A stretch of 64,000 nucleotides of DNA from an uncultured Clostridia bacterium (GTDB lineage Bacteria; Bacillota; Clostridia; Oscillospirales; Acutalibacteraceae), in the NCBI GenBank assembly GCA_947585745.1, contig CANPXF010000012.1:1-64000 (forward strand). Reading direction: 5' to 3'. Below are positions 33,918 to 43,686 of the stretch, piece by piece; the stretch's first letter is position 1, and every line of letters begins with the position of its first letter. The translations under genes were made by a program, and so were the position numbers. The notes beneath the pieces are model-generated. The model was not told the origin of the DNA, made no database searches, and saw only the letters and a program-made list of their open reading frames with translations.

Positions 33918-36152
33918 TTATTTTAAGTAGCTTCCGTTTGTTCCGATTTTACCGCTTATTCCCTTAAATCCTCCAGCACAGCACACATAAACTCTCATAT
34001 TTCCCCTTGAGAGATTTCCGACAGTAAGAGTGCCGTTTGAAACGTTCTGGACATCGCCTGTTACAGCGTCAACATAACGTCCGTTGGGAAGATTATTAAA
34101 TGTCGCTCCTCCGCTTATTGCAACGCACGCGAGAGAGTCAACACCGTTTTCGGTATAACGGCGGGTAAACGCTATACCACCGTTGTTTACAGCGGAATAC
34201 TGTCCCTTCTGAAGAGCGGGGATTGCACGACGAATTTGGTTAAGCTGGCTCAAATGAACAGCTAACGGCTTGCTTAAGGTTGAAGCGACCGCACCGCTCG
34301 CGGTGTACTGACCGAAGTCAGACGCGGAAACATTGCCCTCGATATTGTCTCCGAAATACGCGCGACCTGTAGTTGAAAGCGGAGCGTTAGGTCCTACGTC
34401 GATTTGCTGTCCCTTTTGAAACTCAATCTCGGAGCCGTAGTAAACGCACGGAATACCGCGGAACGTAAACATCAAGTCCATATTCTCAGCCCATGCGTCT
34501 GTACCGCCTACATAACGGGTTTTCTGGCAGAAGTCGGGGCTGTAGTCGTGCGAGTCAACGTAAACAACATTCCATGTGGAATCGTTAAAGTACTGGTCTT
34601 CCTCTTTGGCTTTCTGATAAGCGTTGTTCGCATTCTCAAACGACCAGTGCATTCTGAAGTCGATTACGCCTGTGCCGTTGCTCTTGCTCTTATCAGGCGT
34701 ATGATATGTGTTGTTGCTGTTCAAAAGAGCATTTGTACTTGTCTGTTTAATATCGCGATTAGAATAATCGCCGAAATGCTTAATTGAATTCTGGTAGTTT
34801 GAATCCATATTAGTATTGCTCCAGTTATTAGTCCATGGAGAATCAGTTTCCTTCCAAGTGTAGAAGAACGGTGTATTTGAAAGTCCGCCCTCGTTTACAA
34901 GGTCGTGGGTTCTTGCGCAAACTTCACCGTATATATAGAAATTCTTGACTGCGTTAAACGCTGGGAAATATGCGCTGTTGAGAGTCCAGCGGTTAATGTG
35001 CTTTTCTGTATCAAGACGGAATCCGTCAACACCCATATCAACATACTGCATATATGAATCCTTAATATAGTTTACTACCTCCGGATTTTCAGTATTAACG
35101 TCAACACAGTCGCCGTCTATCTGTCCTGTCTGTTCTGTATATGAGCCCCAAGATAAGTTCTTATCGTGATGATAGTAATTATTCACATCGTGATTTTTAC
35201 CGTCGGTATTTTTGAGAATCGCAAGTCTTGCCTGATATTGAGCGTCAGGATTCAGACTGTCATAATTCGGATAAGACTTCGTAAATTCAGAGCCTTTAAC
35301 GGGAACCATACAATTTACGGAGCTGAGGTCCTTTATAGACTTATATTCCTTGGTAAAAAGCTGTCCCAGCTTTGTTTCGCCGAAGTTGCCCGTGTGATTC
35401 CATACAACGTCTTGTATAATTTTGATTCCCTTTTCGTGAGCGGCGTCGATTAAATCCTGATATGTGCAGTCATTCGACTCATAACGCGGGTCAACCTTAC
35501 TGAAATCAAAAGCGTGATATCCGTGGTAGTCGTAGCCCGAAGCGTTCTCTACAATAGGTGTAATCCAAATTGCGGAGAAACCGAGAGCCTTGATATAATC
35601 GAGCTTTTGGATAAGTCCCTTAAAATCTCCGCGCCATGCCACATCGCTGTCCGGGTTATTTGCCTTACCGTCATCCCAGCAATGGACGTTATTAGACTTA
35701 TCTCCATCGTAGAAACGGGTAGTAATTACAAAGTAAATACTGTCCTCGCGCATATCGGTACGGTCAAAACTGCCGCCCTCACCGGGATTTTTCGATGACC
35801 AGCGTTTATTCTTATACCACCATTCGCCTGTTTCACGGCTAAGCTCTGCCGACTGAACTCCGTTAGCAACAAAAAGCATATTGATTTTTGTCTTGTCGGA
35901 AAAGCTGTAGCGGTACCAGTTACCGCCCTCGCTCGTCATACTTTCTCCGGGATATGTAGTTGAGATATTTGTCGGCAGGCTGTTCCAGTAGTAAATTGTC
36001 GGTACTGCGTTTTCACAGTAATAATGGACTGTTATCCCTGCCGCGGACGAGTCCGTTTTCTTTACTGTAGCGGCAGATGTGGAAACAATTGCGACACTCG
36101 CAATCATTACAACAGTTAAAACAGCCGCTATAATTTTCTTTACACGTTTCAT
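33918..36152 (-). CDS. Secreted alpha-amylase (GH13) with N-terminal starch-binding-like module
   Basis: About 744 residues. The signal peptide (MKRVKKIIAAVLTVVMIASV...) is followed by a CBM26-like module (about 35-135; 'VPTIYYWNSLP' and 'EGGNWYRYSFSD'). The GH13 barrel begins near 145 ('DSIYFVITTRFYDGDK'). Catalytic residues are the nucleophile Asp in GVDGFRLDTEKH (about 374), the acid/base Glu in IYGEV (about 407) and the transition-state Asp in VDSHD (about 534); region I 'DVVWNHTG' is present. It should degrade starch outside the cell. The start follows GGAGG. It is monocistronic, with a dyad upstream at 36204-36246. Confidence 0.93.
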   Translation of the reverse strand: MKRVKKIIAAVLTVVMIASVAIVSTSAATVKKTDSSAAGITVHYYCENAVPTIYYWNSLPTNISTTYPGESMTSEGGNWYRYSFSDKTKINMLFVANGVQSAELSRETGEWWYKNKRWSSKNPGEGGSFDRTDMREDSIYFVITTRFYDGDKSNNVHCWDDGKANNPDSDVAWRGDFKGLIQKLDYIKALGFSAIWITPIVENASGYDYHGYHAFDFSKVDPRYESNDCTYQDLIDAAHEKGIKIIQDVVWNHTGNFGETKLGQLFTKEYKSIKDLSSVNCMVPVKGSEFTKSYPNYDSLNPDAQYQARLAILKNTDGKNHDVNNYYHHDKNLSWGSYTEQTGQIDGDCVDVNTENPEVVNYIKDSYMQYVDMGVDGFRLDTEKHINRWTLNSAYFPAFNAVKNFYIYGEVCARTHDLVNEGGLSNTPFFYTWKETDSPWTNNWSNTNMDSNYQNSIKHFGDYSNRDIKQTSTNALLNSNNTYHTPDKSKSNGTGVIDFRMHWSFENANNAYQKAKEEDQYFNDSTWNVVYVDSHDYSPDFCQKTRYVGGTDAWAENMDLMFTFRGIPCVYYGSEIEFQKGQQIDVGPNAPLSTTGRAYFGDNIEGNVSASDFGQYTASGAVASTLSKPLAVHLSQLNQIRRAIPALQKGQYSAVNNGGIAFTRRYTENGVDSLACVAISGGATFNNLPNGRYVDAVTGDVQNVSNGTLTVGNLSRGNMRVYVCCAGGFKGISGKIGTNGSYLK

Positions 36153-36203
36153 TTCAATCCTCCTTAGTAGAGTAAACCTAATCAATTATAATTATAATAT
36201 AAA

Positions 36204-36246
36204 TCGGATATTACAATTTTCGATAAAAGAATTTTGAAATATCCGA
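36204..36246 (-). promoter_or_regulatory. Dyad upstream of the amylase gene, possible operator
   Basis: TCGGATATT and AATATCCGA form a perfect 9-bp inverted repeat with a 25-bp spacer, about 55 bp upstream of the start. TATAAT words lie between it and the gene. The spacer is long for a dimer operator, and there is no U-run, so a terminator is unlikely. Confidence 0.35.
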
Positions 36247-36277
36247 AACGTAAAATTTACTGTAAAAATTTTGTGCA

Positions 36278-37084
36278 TTATGATAATAATATTTTCAACG
36301 CTTTTGCTATACCGTCACTGTCGCAGTCGTCGGTCACCATATTTGCCTTTGATTTAACACTATCGTCCGCATTTCCCATAGCAACGCCCATTCCCGCGGC
36401 CTCTAACATAGATATGTCGTTATGATTATCGCCGAAAGCTATAACCTCGCCAAGCGATATTCCCATATCTTTTGTAATAATTTCAAGTCCTATCCCCTTG
36501 CTGACGGTTTTCGGCATAACCTCAAGATACCAAGGAGCGGAAAAATAAATATCAAGCTCTTTATAAAATCTTTCTTTTAAAATCTTTTTGAGTTTTCTGA
36601 GCTTTTCGTTTTCATCTACGATTACAATTTTGTGCAGATTAAAATCAGCAAACCTCGCTATATCATCAACCTTTTCGGGTATTATTCCGTTGTTTGAGAG
36701 CGAGGGCATATTTGAAAACGCGTTTTGCTTTCTGTCACAATACATTTTTCCGTTCTTGTGAACGACCGTCATTGCGGAAGTCGGGCGGACAAGACTGTAT
36801 ACAGGCTCTATATATTTTTTATCGAGATACGTTTTTGAAACCGTCTCGCCCTCAGAGTTATAAATCGCACCGCCGTTAAAGCTCATACGATATCCTCCGT
36901 AGCGGTCAATCTCAAGCTCTTTAAAAAAAGGCATTACTCCTTTAGGGAATCTGCCCGACGCAATCGCAAGCTTTATTCCGAGTTTCTGCGCGTTTATGAG
37001 CGCTTCTTTTGTTTCAGGTGTAATAACCTTTTCTCTGTTAACAAGGGTATCGTCTATGTCGAGCGCAATAAGTTTATATTTCAT
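36278..37084 (-). CDS. Cof-type HAD-IIB hydrolase
   Basis: 268 residues. Motif I is LDIDDTLVN, with the Ser/Thr motif II in 'KLAIASGRFPKG', the motif III Lys in the SKGIG region and motif IV GDNHNDISML. The layout is that of Cof/YidA-type sugar-phosphate or FMN phosphatases. The conserved 'FNGGAIYN' cap-domain entry is present. It starts three bases after the sirtuin stop, so the pair is co-transcribed. Confidence 0.92.
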   Translation of the reverse strand: MKYKLIALDIDDTLVNREKVITPETKEALINAQKLGIKLAIASGRFPKGVMPFFKELEIDRYGGYRMSFNGGAIYNSEGETVSKTYLDKKYIEPVYSLVRPTSAMTVVHKNGKMYCDRKQNAFSNMPSLSNNGIIPEKVDDIARFADFNLHKIVIVDENEKLRKLKKILKERFYKELDIYFSAPWYLEVMPKTVSKGIGLEIITKDMGISLGEVIAFGDNHNDISMLEAAGMGVAMGNADDSVKSKANMVTDDCDSDGIAKALKILLS

Positions 37085-37087
37085 AAA

Positions 37088-37810
37088 TCATACCTTAATT
37101 TTTGATAAAACTTCCCCGACTTTTTCGTGGAAAACCAAATCCGCTTTGCCGTCCATAGGGGTCGGGTCACGGTTTATTAAAATCAAGGAACTTCCGCCGA
37201 AATAATTTACCATTCCCGCGGCAGGATAAACGGTAAGGCTCGTTCCCGCGATTATAAGCGCATCGGCGCGGTAAACGGCGTTAACGGCTTTTCGCACGGT
37301 TTTGTCGTCTAAACCCTCCTCATAAAGAACTACATCGGGCTTTATAATTCCTCCGCACTCGTCGCAACGTGGAACAGCTTCGGCGGATTTTACATATCGC
37401 GCGTCAAAGAATTTCGAGCAGTTTTGGCAATGGTTTTTATGCACAGTACCGTGAAGTTCATAAACGATTTTACTTCCCGCTTTTTGGTGAAGTCCGTCGA
37501 TATTCTGCGTTACGATTGCCTTTAATTTTCCGACCCTTTCAAGCTCCGCCAGCTTTTTGTGCGCGGGATTCGGCTCAATATCAAGCTCAAGCATCTTATC
37601 CTTATAATATCTGTAAAATTCCGCTGTATTTCGCATAAAGAACGTATGGCTCAAAATCTGCTCCGGCGGATAATCGTACTTTTGATTATAAAGTCCGTCC
37701 TTGCTCCTGAAATCGGGAATACCGCTCTCCGTGCTTACTCCCGCTCCTCCGAAAAATACAATATTATCGGAGCTGTCAATTATTTTTTGAAGTTTTTCAA
37801 TGTCATTCAT
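37088..37810 (-). CDS. NAD-dependent protein deacylase (sirtuin, CobB type)
   Basis: 241 residues. The Rossmann motif GGAGVSTESGIPDFRS, TQNIDGLHQKAG, and HGTVH with the catalytic His are all visible. A four-Cys zinc module (C..C in HCQNC and CDEC) and 'GTSLTVYPAAGMV' near the end complete the fold. It removes acyl groups from lysines using NAD. The ATG at 37810 lies four bases after the XRE stop and has GGGAG upstream; a longer reading that runs into the XRE gene is unlikely. Confidence 0.93.
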   Translation of the reverse strand: MNDIEKLQKIIDSSDNIVFFGGAGVSTESGIPDFRSKDGLYNQKYDYPPEQILSHTFFMRNTAEFYRYYKDKMLELDIEPNPAHKKLAELERVGKLKAIVTQNIDGLHQKAGSKIVYELHGTVHKNHCQNCSKFFDARYVKSAEAVPRCDECGGIIKPDVVLYEEGLDDKTVRKAVNAVYRADALIIAGTSLTVYPAAGMVNYFGGSSLILINRDPTPMDGKADLVFHEKVGEVLSKIKV

Positions 37811-37814
37811 AGCA

Positions 37815-38006
37815 CTACTCCCAAAAAAGTTCGTCCAGAGTTTTTCCGAGAACACGGCAGATTGAAATGCACAGCCTGATTGTCGGGTTGTAGTCGCCCT
37901 TTTCTATCGCGTTTATCGTCTGTCTTGATACGCCGACTCTGTCGGCAAGATTCTGCTGGGACATATCAAGCGCTGCCCGCGCGCTTTTTAACCTCAGATT
38001 TTTCAT
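37815..38006 (-). CDS. Small XRE-family HTH regulator
   Basis: 63 residues: 'KSARAALDMSQQNLADRVGV' and 'RQTINAIEKGDYNPTIRL' form a standard HTH_3, ending with 'GKTLDELFW'. This compact type usually sits beside a multi-span membrane protein gene and represses the pair. Here two related membrane proteins precede it in one operon, and a sirtuin follows at four bases. Confidence 0.9.
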   Translation of the reverse strand: MKNLRLKSARAALDMSQQNLADRVGVSRQTINAIEKGDYNPTIRLCISICRVLGKTLDELFWE

Positions 38007-38008
38007 TA

Positions 38009-38530
38009 TTAGTCCTCTGTATGCTTTTTATTTACAGTATATTTTACCATAATCGCAACCGAAATAGCAAGAAAAACAATCGAAAGCAAAGCGGGGAAAA
38101 TTCCCATACTCAACTCTCCGTTGTCAATTAAAATTTCACCGTTTTGAATACCCCTTATAAATTCACAGCCGTTTAAGACCGCTACGGCTAATAATATTAA
38201 GACGTACACAACATTCAACTTTCCCGAAACGCCGAAATAGGCGTCTTTTATAATACATATTACAGTGAGAACGACTACGGATAAAAGCAATCCAATGAGC
38301 ATCTGAATGTAAGTCTGCGCCCATTTTATCTCACAAACATCTAAAACGGCGCAAAGTATAATATAGAACAGAAGTACAAAAAATGAATATTTATAAGCGT
38401 TGTTACGCGCTGAAAGCTGACGTTCGTCATATCTGCTTTCCGAATAACTGTTTTTCAAAATTACAAGAACCGCAAAAACGGCTAAAAATACCATTCCGAT
38501 AATTACCGCGAAAAGATTATCTAAATTCAT
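38009..38530 (-). CDS. Four- or five-span membrane protein, paralogue 1
   Basis: 173 residues with hydrophobic spans at about 5-25, 47-68, 75-97, 105-120 and 143-163. After the first span comes RYDERQLSARNNAYKYSF, which parallels KFDERQMIARGKAYKISL in the next gene; 'KWAQTYIQMLIGLL' parallels 'YWAHFDIQIYFGLL'. The two are divergent duplicates. The DERQ motif is typical of DUF membrane proteins linked to XRE regulators. Function unknown. It ends two bases before the XRE gene. Confidence 0.75.
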   Translation of the reverse strand: MNLDNLFAVIIGMVFLAVFAVLVILKNSYSESRYDERQLSARNNAYKYSFFVLLFYIILCAVLDVCEIKWAQTYIQMLIGLLLSVVVLTVICIIKDAYFGVSGKLNVVYVLILLAVAVLNGCEFIRGIQNGEILIDNGELSMGIFPALLSIVFLAISVAIMVKYTVNKKHTED

Positions 38531-38541
38531 AATTTTCCTCC

Positions 38542-39087
38542 TTATAAGGTTTCCTTTTTATCTTTTGAAAGTCTGACTGTAATTGTTGTAGCGAGTACCG
38601 CAAATACTATAGCGGCCGCAACAAGCAATGCTAAAAATGTCAACAATTCTCTGTATACAAACGGGACGCCTGTAACAAAATGCAAAAATAAGCTTTCAAG
38701 AAATAAAAAACAGGACCCAAGATAAAGCTCAATTATACTAATTTTATTCCACTTGATACTCCTGTTAAAACCCATTTTTGCTCCCGATACGATTGCGATA
38801 AATTCAAAAACAGCAAACGCAATAAGCAACCCAAAGTATATCTGTATATCAAAATGCGCCCAGTAAAAGTTTAAATTACGGCATAACAGACACACCATTA
38901 AATATACTACAAGCGTAACTAATGAAATCTTGTAAGCCTTACCTCTTGCTATCATTTGCCGTTCATCAAATTTTTCGGGCTTTTTTATAAGCCTTGAAAT
39001 CAAGATGATAATTCCGCTTAATATCAAACCTACAGCCAAACCGATAAAAATATCCAAACTGAATTTCGGGCTTAACCAACCATACAT
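38542..39087 (-). CDS. Four- or five-span membrane protein, paralogue 2
   Basis: 181 residues, with spans at about 11-30, 55-75, 83-105, 118-138 and 143-168. It shares the DERQ-(x)2-AR-(x)2-AY-K core and the WA-x3-IQ motif with the following gene, but overall similarity is low, so the duplication is old. First gene of an operon with a strong promoter (39136-39164). The set is two membrane proteins plus an XRE regulator, a layout seen in small stress, immunity or peptide-resistance modules; the role here is unknown. Confidence 0.75.
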   Translation of the reverse strand: MYGWLSPKFSLDIFIGLAVGLILSGIIILISRLIKKPEKFDERQMIARGKAYKISLVTLVVYLMVCLLCRNLNFYWAHFDIQIYFGLLIAFAVFEFIAIVSGAKMGFNRSIKWNKISIIELYLGSCFLFLESLFLHFVTGVPFVYRELLTFLALLVAAAIVFAVLATTITVRLSKDKKETL

Positions 39088-39135
39088 ATTAACACTCTCC
39101 TTAAATTTTATATTCGGTAGTTATCCGTTGAGTTT

Positions 39136-39164
39136 AATATAATACATAAATTACATATTGTCAA
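39136..39164 (-). promoter_or_regulatory. Promoter of the membrane protein-XRE operon
   Basis: Minus-strand TTGACA and TATATT separated by exactly 17 bp, about 50 bp before the start; AAGGAGAG precedes the ATG. A near-consensus promoter. Confidence 0.7.
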
Positions 39165-39195
39165 GTATATTTTACAAAAAGTTTATAATATTTTC

Positions 39196-39223
39196 AAAGG
39201 GAGAGTTTTTCAACTCTCCCTTT
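39196..39223 (-). terminator. Terminator of the trp operon
   Basis: AAAGGGAGAGTT/AACTCTCCCTTT stem, 4-nt loop, about 40 bp downstream of the trpA stop. Confidence 0.75.
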
Positions 39224-39264
39224 AATTTCATTATTTCAATATTTAATTGCGTACTGAAAATTTA

Positions 39265-40044
39265 TCAATCGGCTTTTCTTACCGCGTCTTTCATACTTTT
39301 AACGTAGTCAAAAACATAACTAACGCTTTCCTTGCCGTATTTTGCTATAATTTTCACAATCGCGGAACCGACAATTACCCCGTCCGAAACTTTAGCCATT
39401 TTTTCCGCCTGCTCGGGCGTGGCTATTCCAAAGCCTACGGCGCAGGGAGTATCTGTTACTTCCCTTGCAAGGTCAATCATTTCGCCGACATTGGTTTTTA
39501 TTTCACTGCGGACGCCCGTAACTCCGAGCGAGGATACGCAGTATAAAAATCCTTTCGCCCCTTTTGCGATAGTCTGAATCCGCTCCTTTGAGGTCGGCGC
39601 AATAAAGCTTACAAAATCAACGCCGTATTTTTCACACACGGGCGCAAGCTCGTTCTGCTCCTCGAACGGAACGTCGGGAACTATAACGGCGCCGACGCCG
39701 ATTTCAGCGCAACGCTTGATAAATTTCTCAACTCCGTAAACGTAAATTACGTTTATATATGTCATAAACGCGAGCGCGCAGTTGAGCTTAGGCGAAACCT
39801 CGGCTACCATATCAAACACCTTGTCGGTAGTCGTTCCCGAGGCTAAAGCGCGCATATCAGCGTCCTGTATTACAACGCCCTCGGCTACGGGGTCGGAAAA
39901 AGGTATCCCCACTTCTATTAAATCCGCTCCTGCCCCGTCAATTGCGGGAATAAGCTTTGACGTCGTTTCCAAATCGGGGTCGCCCGCAGTCAGAAACGCG
40001 ATAAACGCCTTTCCGTTTTTAAACGCGTTCAATGTTTTAATCAT
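39265..40044 (-). CDS. trpA: Tryptophan synthase alpha subunit
   Basis: About 259 residues. Cleaves indole-3-glycerol phosphate to indole. Glu in '[16 protein letters not shown]' (catalytic loop) and the Asp region in 'VPDVPFEE' are visible, with '[15 protein letters not shown]' binding the phosphate. ATG at 40044 overlaps the trpB stop by eight bases (ATGATTAA), so the subunits are translationally coupled; a longer reading has no support. Last gene of the operon. Confidence 0.95.
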   Translation of the reverse strand: MIKTLNAFKNGKAFIAFLTAGDPDLETTSKLIPAIDGAGADLIEVGIPFSDPVAEGVVIQDADMRALASGTTTDKVFDMVAEVSPKLNCALAFMTYINVIYVYGVEKFIKRCAEIGVGAVIVPDVPFEEQNELAPVCEKYGVDFVSFIAPTSKERIQTIAKGAKGFLYCVSSLGVTGVRSEIKTNVGEMIDLAREVTDTPCAVGFGIATPEQAEKMAKVSDGVIVGSAIVKIIAKYGKESVSYVFDYVKSMKDAVRKAD

Positions 40045-41221
40045 AAATCTGAACCCCCCTGTATCTTGCGATAGCCGCAACATCTTTATCTCCGCGTCCC
40101 GAAAGACATACCACGATAATTTTATCCTTATCCATTGTCGGGGCGATTTTCATACAATGGGCAATCGCGTGCGAGCTTTCTATCGCGGGTATAATGCCCT
40201 CGGTTTTTGAGAGATACTCAAACGCCTGAACCGCCTCCTCGTCGGTGACGGGAACATAGCTTGCGCGGCCCGTATCGTGAAGATTGGCGTGTTCGGGACC
40301 TACTCCGGGATAGTCAAGCCCTGCTGAAATTGAATAAACGGGAGCAATCTGACCATATTCGTCCTGAATAAAATAAGACTTCATACCGTGGAAAATTCCG
40401 AGCCCGCCGTTAGCAACCGTAGCGGCATTCTTCTCGTTGTCAACGCCTAAGCCTGCCGCCTCACAGCCGATAAGCTGAACGTTCCTGTCCTCTATAAAAT
40501 CGTAGAAAAGCCCCATAGCATTGCTTCCGCCTCCGACGCACGCCATACAAACGTCGGGAAGTCTGCCCTCTTTTTCGAGCATTTCCTTTTTGACTTCTTT
40601 TCCGATTACCGACTGAAAGTCACGGACAATCGTCGGGAAAGGGTGCGGTCCCATAACGGAGCCTATTACGTACAGAGTATCGTCAACTCTCGACGTCCAC
40701 TCTCTCAAAGCCTCGTTGACAGCGTCCTTCAGGGTTTGCGTGCCCGAGGTAACGGCGTGAACCTTTGCGCCCAAAAGCTCCATACGGTAGCAGTTTAAAG
40801 CCTGCCTCTCCGTATCAAGCCTGCCCATATAAATTTCACATTCCATTCCCAAAAGCGCCGCCACAGTTGCGGTCGCAACTCCGTGTTGCCCCGCGCCCGT
40901 TTCGGCGATAACACGCTTTTTACCCATTTTTTTGGCGAGAAGAACCTGACCGAGACAGTTATTAATTTTGTGCGCGCCCGTGTGATTTAAGTCCTCGCGC
41001 TTTAAATAGATTTTCGCGCCACCTAAATCCTTTGTCATCTTCTCGGCGTAGTAAAGCAGAGACGGTCTTCCCGCGTACTCCTTTAAAAGCGTATTAAATT
41101 CAGAGATAAACCCGGGGTCGTTTTTATAATAGTCATATGCTTTTTCAAGCTCGATAACAGCGTTCATAAGCGTTTCGGGAATAAACTGACCGCCGTGAAC
41201 GCCAAACTTTCCTTTTGACAT
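40037..41221 (-). CDS. trpB: Tryptophan synthase beta subunit
   Basis: 394 residues, standard TrpB1 length. The PLP lysine is in '[15 protein letters not shown]' (about residue 86), and the glycine-rich phosphate cup is '[10 protein letters not shown]'. The N-terminus '[16 protein letters not shown]' and '[10 protein letters not shown]' are typical. It condenses indole with serine to tryptophan. It starts 21 bp after trpF. Confidence 0.97.
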   Translation of the reverse strand: MSKGKFGVHGGQFIPETLMNAVIELEKAYDYYKNDPGFISEFNTLLKEYAGRPSLLYYAEKMTKDLGGAKIYLKREDLNHTGAHKINNCLGQVLLAKKMGKKRVIAETGAGQHGVATATVAALLGMECEIYMGRLDTERQALNCYRMELLGAKVHAVTSGTQTLKDAVNEALREWTSRVDDTLYVIGSVMGPHPFPTIVRDFQSVIGKEVKKEMLEKEGRLPDVCMACVGGGSNAMGLFYDFIEDRNVQLIGCEAAGLGVDNEKNAATVANGGLGIFHGMKSYFIQDEYGQIAPVYSISAGLDYPGVGPEHANLHDTGRASYVPVTDEEAVQAFEYLSKTEGIIPAIESSHAIAHCMKIAPTMDKDKIIVVCLSGRGDKDVAAIARYRGVQIYD

Positions 41222-41242
41222 CTGTCTTTCAGCCTTTCTATA

Positions 41243-41869
41243 CTAAACTTTTCTGACTTTTTCTATGACTTCCTCTACCTTTTTCCTGTCCTTAAATCCG
41301 TCGGTTTCAACCGAAGAACTCAAATCTATGCAGTAGGGATTTACCTTTTTTACAGCGAGGGGAATATTATCAGCGTTCAAACCGCCTGCCAGAAAAAACG
41401 GTTTTTCAAGGTCTCTCGGGATAATTTCCCAGTTAAAATTTTTACCGCCCCCGCCCGCCATATCATCATAGGCGGTATCGAGGAGCAAATACTGACAGCA
41501 AAGCTTTTGAGCCTCATAAATCTGTTCGGTCGATTTAACGTGAACAGCTTTGATTATCGGAGTTTTAACCCTTTCAGACAGATTTTGAATATAAGAGTTA
41601 TCCTCTTTTCCGTGGAGCTGAACGAAATCCACAATACCCTCATTGCAGATTTTCTCGATAAATTCTATCGGCTCGTCAACAAAAACTCCGACCGCCTTAA
41701 TCGGGACTTTCAGCATAGAGCGGAGCTTTTTTGCTTTCAAAACAGAAATCTGACGGCGGAAACGTTCCTCGCTGACGCTGAAAATAAATCCGATAAAATC
41801 GGGCTTAAATTCGTTTACAATCTCTACATCCTCAATTCTCGTAATTCCGCAAATTTTAATCTTACTCAT
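41243..41869 (-). CDS. trpF: Phosphoribosylanthranilate isomerase
   Basis: 208 residues, (beta/alpha)8 fold. The catalytic Cys is in 'IKICGITR' (residue 7), and the acidic end 'CIDLSSSVE' supplies the Asp. 'VDFVQLHGKEDN' and 'FFLAGGLNADN' are family signatures. It isomerises PRA to CdRP. The start overlaps trpC by eight bases. Confidence 0.95.
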   Translation of the reverse strand: MSKIKICGITRIEDVEIVNEFKPDFIGFIFSVSEERFRRQISVLKAKKLRSMLKVPIKAVGVFVDEPIEFIEKICNEGIVDFVQLHGKEDNSYIQNLSERVKTPIIKAVHVKSTEQIYEAQKLCCQYLLLDTAYDDMAGGGGKNFNWEIIPRDLEKPFFLAGGLNADNIPLAVKKVNPYCIDLSSSVETDGFKDRKKVEEVIEKVRKV

Positions 41870-42653
41870 CTAAAATACCACCGTTTAATTCAACAAGAGC
41901 CTTTTTCTTATCCTCCGCGCGCATAAGAGCTTCCCCGATTAAAACGGCGTCAACCCCTGCTTTTTTAAGACGCGCAATATCTTTGGAATTTTTTATACCG
42001 CTTTCGGCGACAAAAAGTCTGTCGCTCGGAACAAGCGGGCGCAGTTTGGTACAGGTGTTTAAATCTACGGTAAAATCTTTAAGGTTGCGGTTATTTACAC
42101 CGATTATCCTTGCTCCCGCGTTCAGCGCGGTTTTCACCTCGTCCTCCGTATGGGCCTCGACCAAAGCCGAAAGTCCGAGGCTGTCGCAAATTTTAATCCA
42201 GTTTTTTATTGTGCCCCCGTCTAAAATCGCGCAGATTAAAAGCACAGCTGACGCGCCTAAAAGCTTCGCCTCATAAATCTGATATTCGCAGACGGTAAAA
42301 TCCTTTCGCAGAACGGGGATTTTTACCGCCTCGGAAATTTCTTTCAGGTAGCTGTCGCTCCCTTTAAACCACTTTGGCTCGGTTAAAACGGAAATCGCGC
42401 CGGCTCCCGCCTGCTCGTATTCAAGGGCGATTTTTAAATACGGAAAATCCTCGGCGATAATTCCCTTTGAGGGCGAGGCTTTTTTTACCTCGCAGATATA
42501 AGAAATTCCGCTTTTTGAAAGCGCCTTCTCAAACGGAAATCCCGTATCGAGGTTAAGCGACAGAGCCTGCGATTTGACCTTTTCCAAAGGCGTGTTTTTT
42601 TCTATTTCATTATAGCGTATTCTATTTGCCTTAGCAATAGTTTCAAGTATCAT
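41862..42653 (-). CDS. trpC: Indole-3-glycerol phosphate synthase
   Basis: 263 residues. 'ISYICEVKKASPSKG' contains the first catalytic Lys, 'VLRKDFTVCEYQI' the second, and 'IGVNNRNLKDFTVD' with 'AESGIKNSKDI' complete the active-site set. It closes the indole ring of CdRP. A clear site, AGGAGAGG, precedes the ATG. Confidence 0.96.
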   Translation of the reverse strand: MILETIAKANRIRYNEIEKNTPLEKVKSQALSLNLDTGFPFEKALSKSGISYICEVKKASPSKGIIAEDFPYLKIALEYEQAGAGAISVLTEPKWFKGSDSYLKEISEAVKIPVLRKDFTVCEYQIYEAKLLGASAVLLICAILDGGTIKNWIKICDSLGLSALVEAHTEDEVKTALNAGARIIGVNNRNLKDFTVDLNTCTKLRPLVPSDRLFVAESGIKNSKDIARLKKAGVDAVLIGEALMRAEDKKKALVELNGGILDE

Positions 42654-42674
42654 ACTTCGCCTCTCCTGCTGATT

Positions 42675-43685
42675 TTAACCCTGCGACAGCTTAGCGAATT
42701 TCTCCATTTTCTCATAGGCTTTACCGCTGTCGATAATCTCCTGCGCAAGCTTTACGCCCTCCTTAACAGAGCTTGCCTTTCCAGCGACATACAGCCCCAA
42801 AGCGGAATTTAATAAAACAATATCACGCTTGGCGCCCTTTTCCTCACCTTTTAAAATTCTTCGCGTAATCTCAGCGTTTTCCGCGCCGTCGCCTCCGATA
42901 ACGTCACTCATCGGATACGTTTTCAGTCCAACCTCGTCGGGGGTAATCTCATAGGTTTTAAAACTGCCGTTATCAATCTCGCAGATTTTTGTCGCCGTGC
43001 TTACGGTCGCCTCGTCCATTCCGTCACCGCCGTAGAGAACAATTCCCCGCTTTACGCCGAGGTTCGAGAAAACTCTCGCAATAGGCTCGACAATTTCAGC
43101 GGAATAAACTCCCGTCACCTGCATTGTAGCGCCCGCGGGATTTGTAAGAGGCCCCAGAACATTGAACACGTTGCGGATTCCGATTTGCTTTCTTACAGGT
43201 CCGACGTATTTCATCGAGGAGTGATAATTCTGCGCGAACATAAAGCAGATTCCCTCTTTATCTAAAATTTCCTTGGACTTTTCGGGCGGTATACTTATGT
43301 TGATTCCGAGATTTTCCAGGCAGTCCGCCGAGCCCGATTTACTGCTCATAGAACGGTTTCCGTGCTTTGCGACAGGAACGCCCGCCGCGGATATTATAAA
43401 TGCCGACGTTGTGGATATGTTAAACGTACCCGTTCCGTCACCGCCTGTTCCGACAATATCAAGCACGTCGGTCTGAGGATTAATACGCACAGCCTTGCTC
43501 CTCATAATCTCCGCGCAGGCTGTAATTTCGTCAACAGTTTCGCCCTTCATTCTAAGCGCCGTCAAAAACGACGCCATCTGCGCCTCTGTCGCCTCTCCGC
43601 TCATCATTTCGTTCATTACCTTCGCGGCAGTTTCGTAGGACAAGTCCTCATTTGCCACTAACTTCTTTATTGCTTCTGTAATCAT
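42675..43685 (-). CDS. trpD: Anthranilate phosphoribosyltransferase
   Basis: 336 residues. The PRPP-binding loop 'DIVGTGGDGTGTFNIST' is visible at about residues 72-88, followed by 'AKHGNRSMSSKSGSADCLE' in the second active-site segment. It transfers phosphoribose to anthranilate. The start at 43685 lies one base after the trpG stop, with GAGGTG upstream inside trpG; the longer reading to 43715 is not supported. TrpD and TrpG are separate proteins here, not fused. Confidence 0.95.
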   Translation of the reverse strand: MITEAIKKLVANEDLSYETAAKVMNEMMSGEATEAQMASFLTALRMKGETVDEITACAEIMRSKAVRINPQTDVLDIVGTGGDGTGTFNISTTSAFIISAAGVPVAKHGNRSMSSKSGSADCLENLGINISIPPEKSKEILDKEGICFMFAQNYHSSMKYVGPVRKQIGIRNVFNVLGPLTNPAGATMQVTGVYSAEIVEPIARVFSNLGVKRGIVLYGGDGMDEATVSTATKICEIDNGSFKTYEITPDEVGLKTYPMSDVIGGDGAENAEITRRILKGEEKGAKRDIVLLNSALGLYVAGKASSVKEGVKLAQEIIDSGKAYEKMEKFAKLSQG

Positions 43686-43686
43686 A

